Origin: an uncultured Bifidobacterium sp.
Lineage (GTDB): Bacteria; Actinomycetota; Actinomycetes; Actinomycetales; Bifidobacteriaceae
Length of the DNA: 34,649 nucleotides
Reading direction: 5' to 3'
NCBI RefSeq assembly: GCF_949292005.1
Contig: NZ_CASEXV010000008.1
Coordinates: 1-34,649 of the forward strand
A program made the position numbers and the translations under genes. Under the pieces are notes generated by a model. The model made no database searches and was not told the DNA's origin. It saw nothing but the letters and a program-made list of their open reading frames with translations. This document shows, piece after piece, positions 34,593-34,649 of the stretch (its first letter is position 1; each line of letters begins with the position of its first letter).

Positions 34593-34649
34593 GTCAGCGC
34601 GTCAGCTTACGGTGCAGGCGATGGGGGCGCGCGGCCTCCTCGCCCAGTC
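34593..34649 (-). CDS. 3' end of an unidentified minus-strand gene
   Basis: Only the last 18 codons are inside the window, reading LGEEAARPHRLHRKLTR and a TGA at 34593-34595. G or C at nearly every third codon position and a terminator hairpin 33 bases beyond the stop support a real gene. The product cannot be identified from this fragment. Confidence 0.4.

Noticed and set aside
1..34649. CRISPR arrays, tRNA or rRNA genes, complete insertion sequences, phage genes
   Set aside because: I looked for regularly spaced repeats, transposase motifs and cloverleaf patterns in the intergenic gaps and saw none; a tRNAscan or Rfam search would be decisive.

Overview
The window looks like chromosome of a Bifidobacterium or a close relative in the Bifidobacteriaceae. 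It is GC-rich throughout. The sucrose phosphorylase keeps the residue numbering of the Bifidobacterium adolescentis enzyme, there is an actinobacterial paired helicase-nuclease, and the order dacB-tilS-hpt-ftsH followed by a DUF3180 gene is typical of the group. No rRNA, tRNA, CRISPR array or complete insertion sequence was seen. Species assignment is not possible by reading alone.

Region 1 (1-7487) is accessory. After a broken acyltransferase remnant comes a four-gene minus-strand cluster: nitrilase-family amidohydrolase, PuuP-like APC permease, 4-aminobutyrate aminotransferase (gabT) and an iron alcohol dehydrogenase that closely resembles 4-hydroxybutyrate dehydrogenase. A PucR-family regulator is transcribed away from it. 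Read together, this looks like a pathway that imports GABA or a related amine, transaminates it to succinic semialdehyde and reduces that to 4-hydroxybutyrate, with no succinate semialdehyde dehydrogenase nearby. Three TGTGGAC repeats lie in the divergent promoter region, and two tandem hairpins separate gabT from the dehydrogenase.

Region 2 (7488-13768) is carbohydrate metabolism. A TetR-like 14-bp palindrome precedes an MFS transporter gene whose frame appears shifted at a GGGGG run. It is followed by a GH3 beta-glycosidase with Glu where the family has its Asp nucleophile. A TetR regulator is convergent to these, and upstream of it is a sucrose phosphorylase with a well-formed promoter and a palindromic operator.

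Region 3 (13769-22897) holds two very large overlapping genes for an AdnA/AdnB-like helicase-nuclease pair (double-strand break processing), plus a small two-helix membrane protein.

Region 4 (22898-34649) is mostly core genome. A family 2 glycosyltransferase is divergent from an apparent eight-gene operon: AI-2E-family transporter, processive glycosyltransferase, PBP4-type DacB, TilS, Hpt, FtsH, a decayed FolB-FolK-like protein and a DUF3180 membrane protein. The two divergent promoters both have -10 boxes exactly 7 bases before an ATG, suggesting leaderless mRNAs. folE and folP are absent between ftsH and the FolBK relic, so folate synthesis at this locus seems lost. A TesB thioesterase and the 3' end of a further minus-strand gene, with a terminator, close the window.
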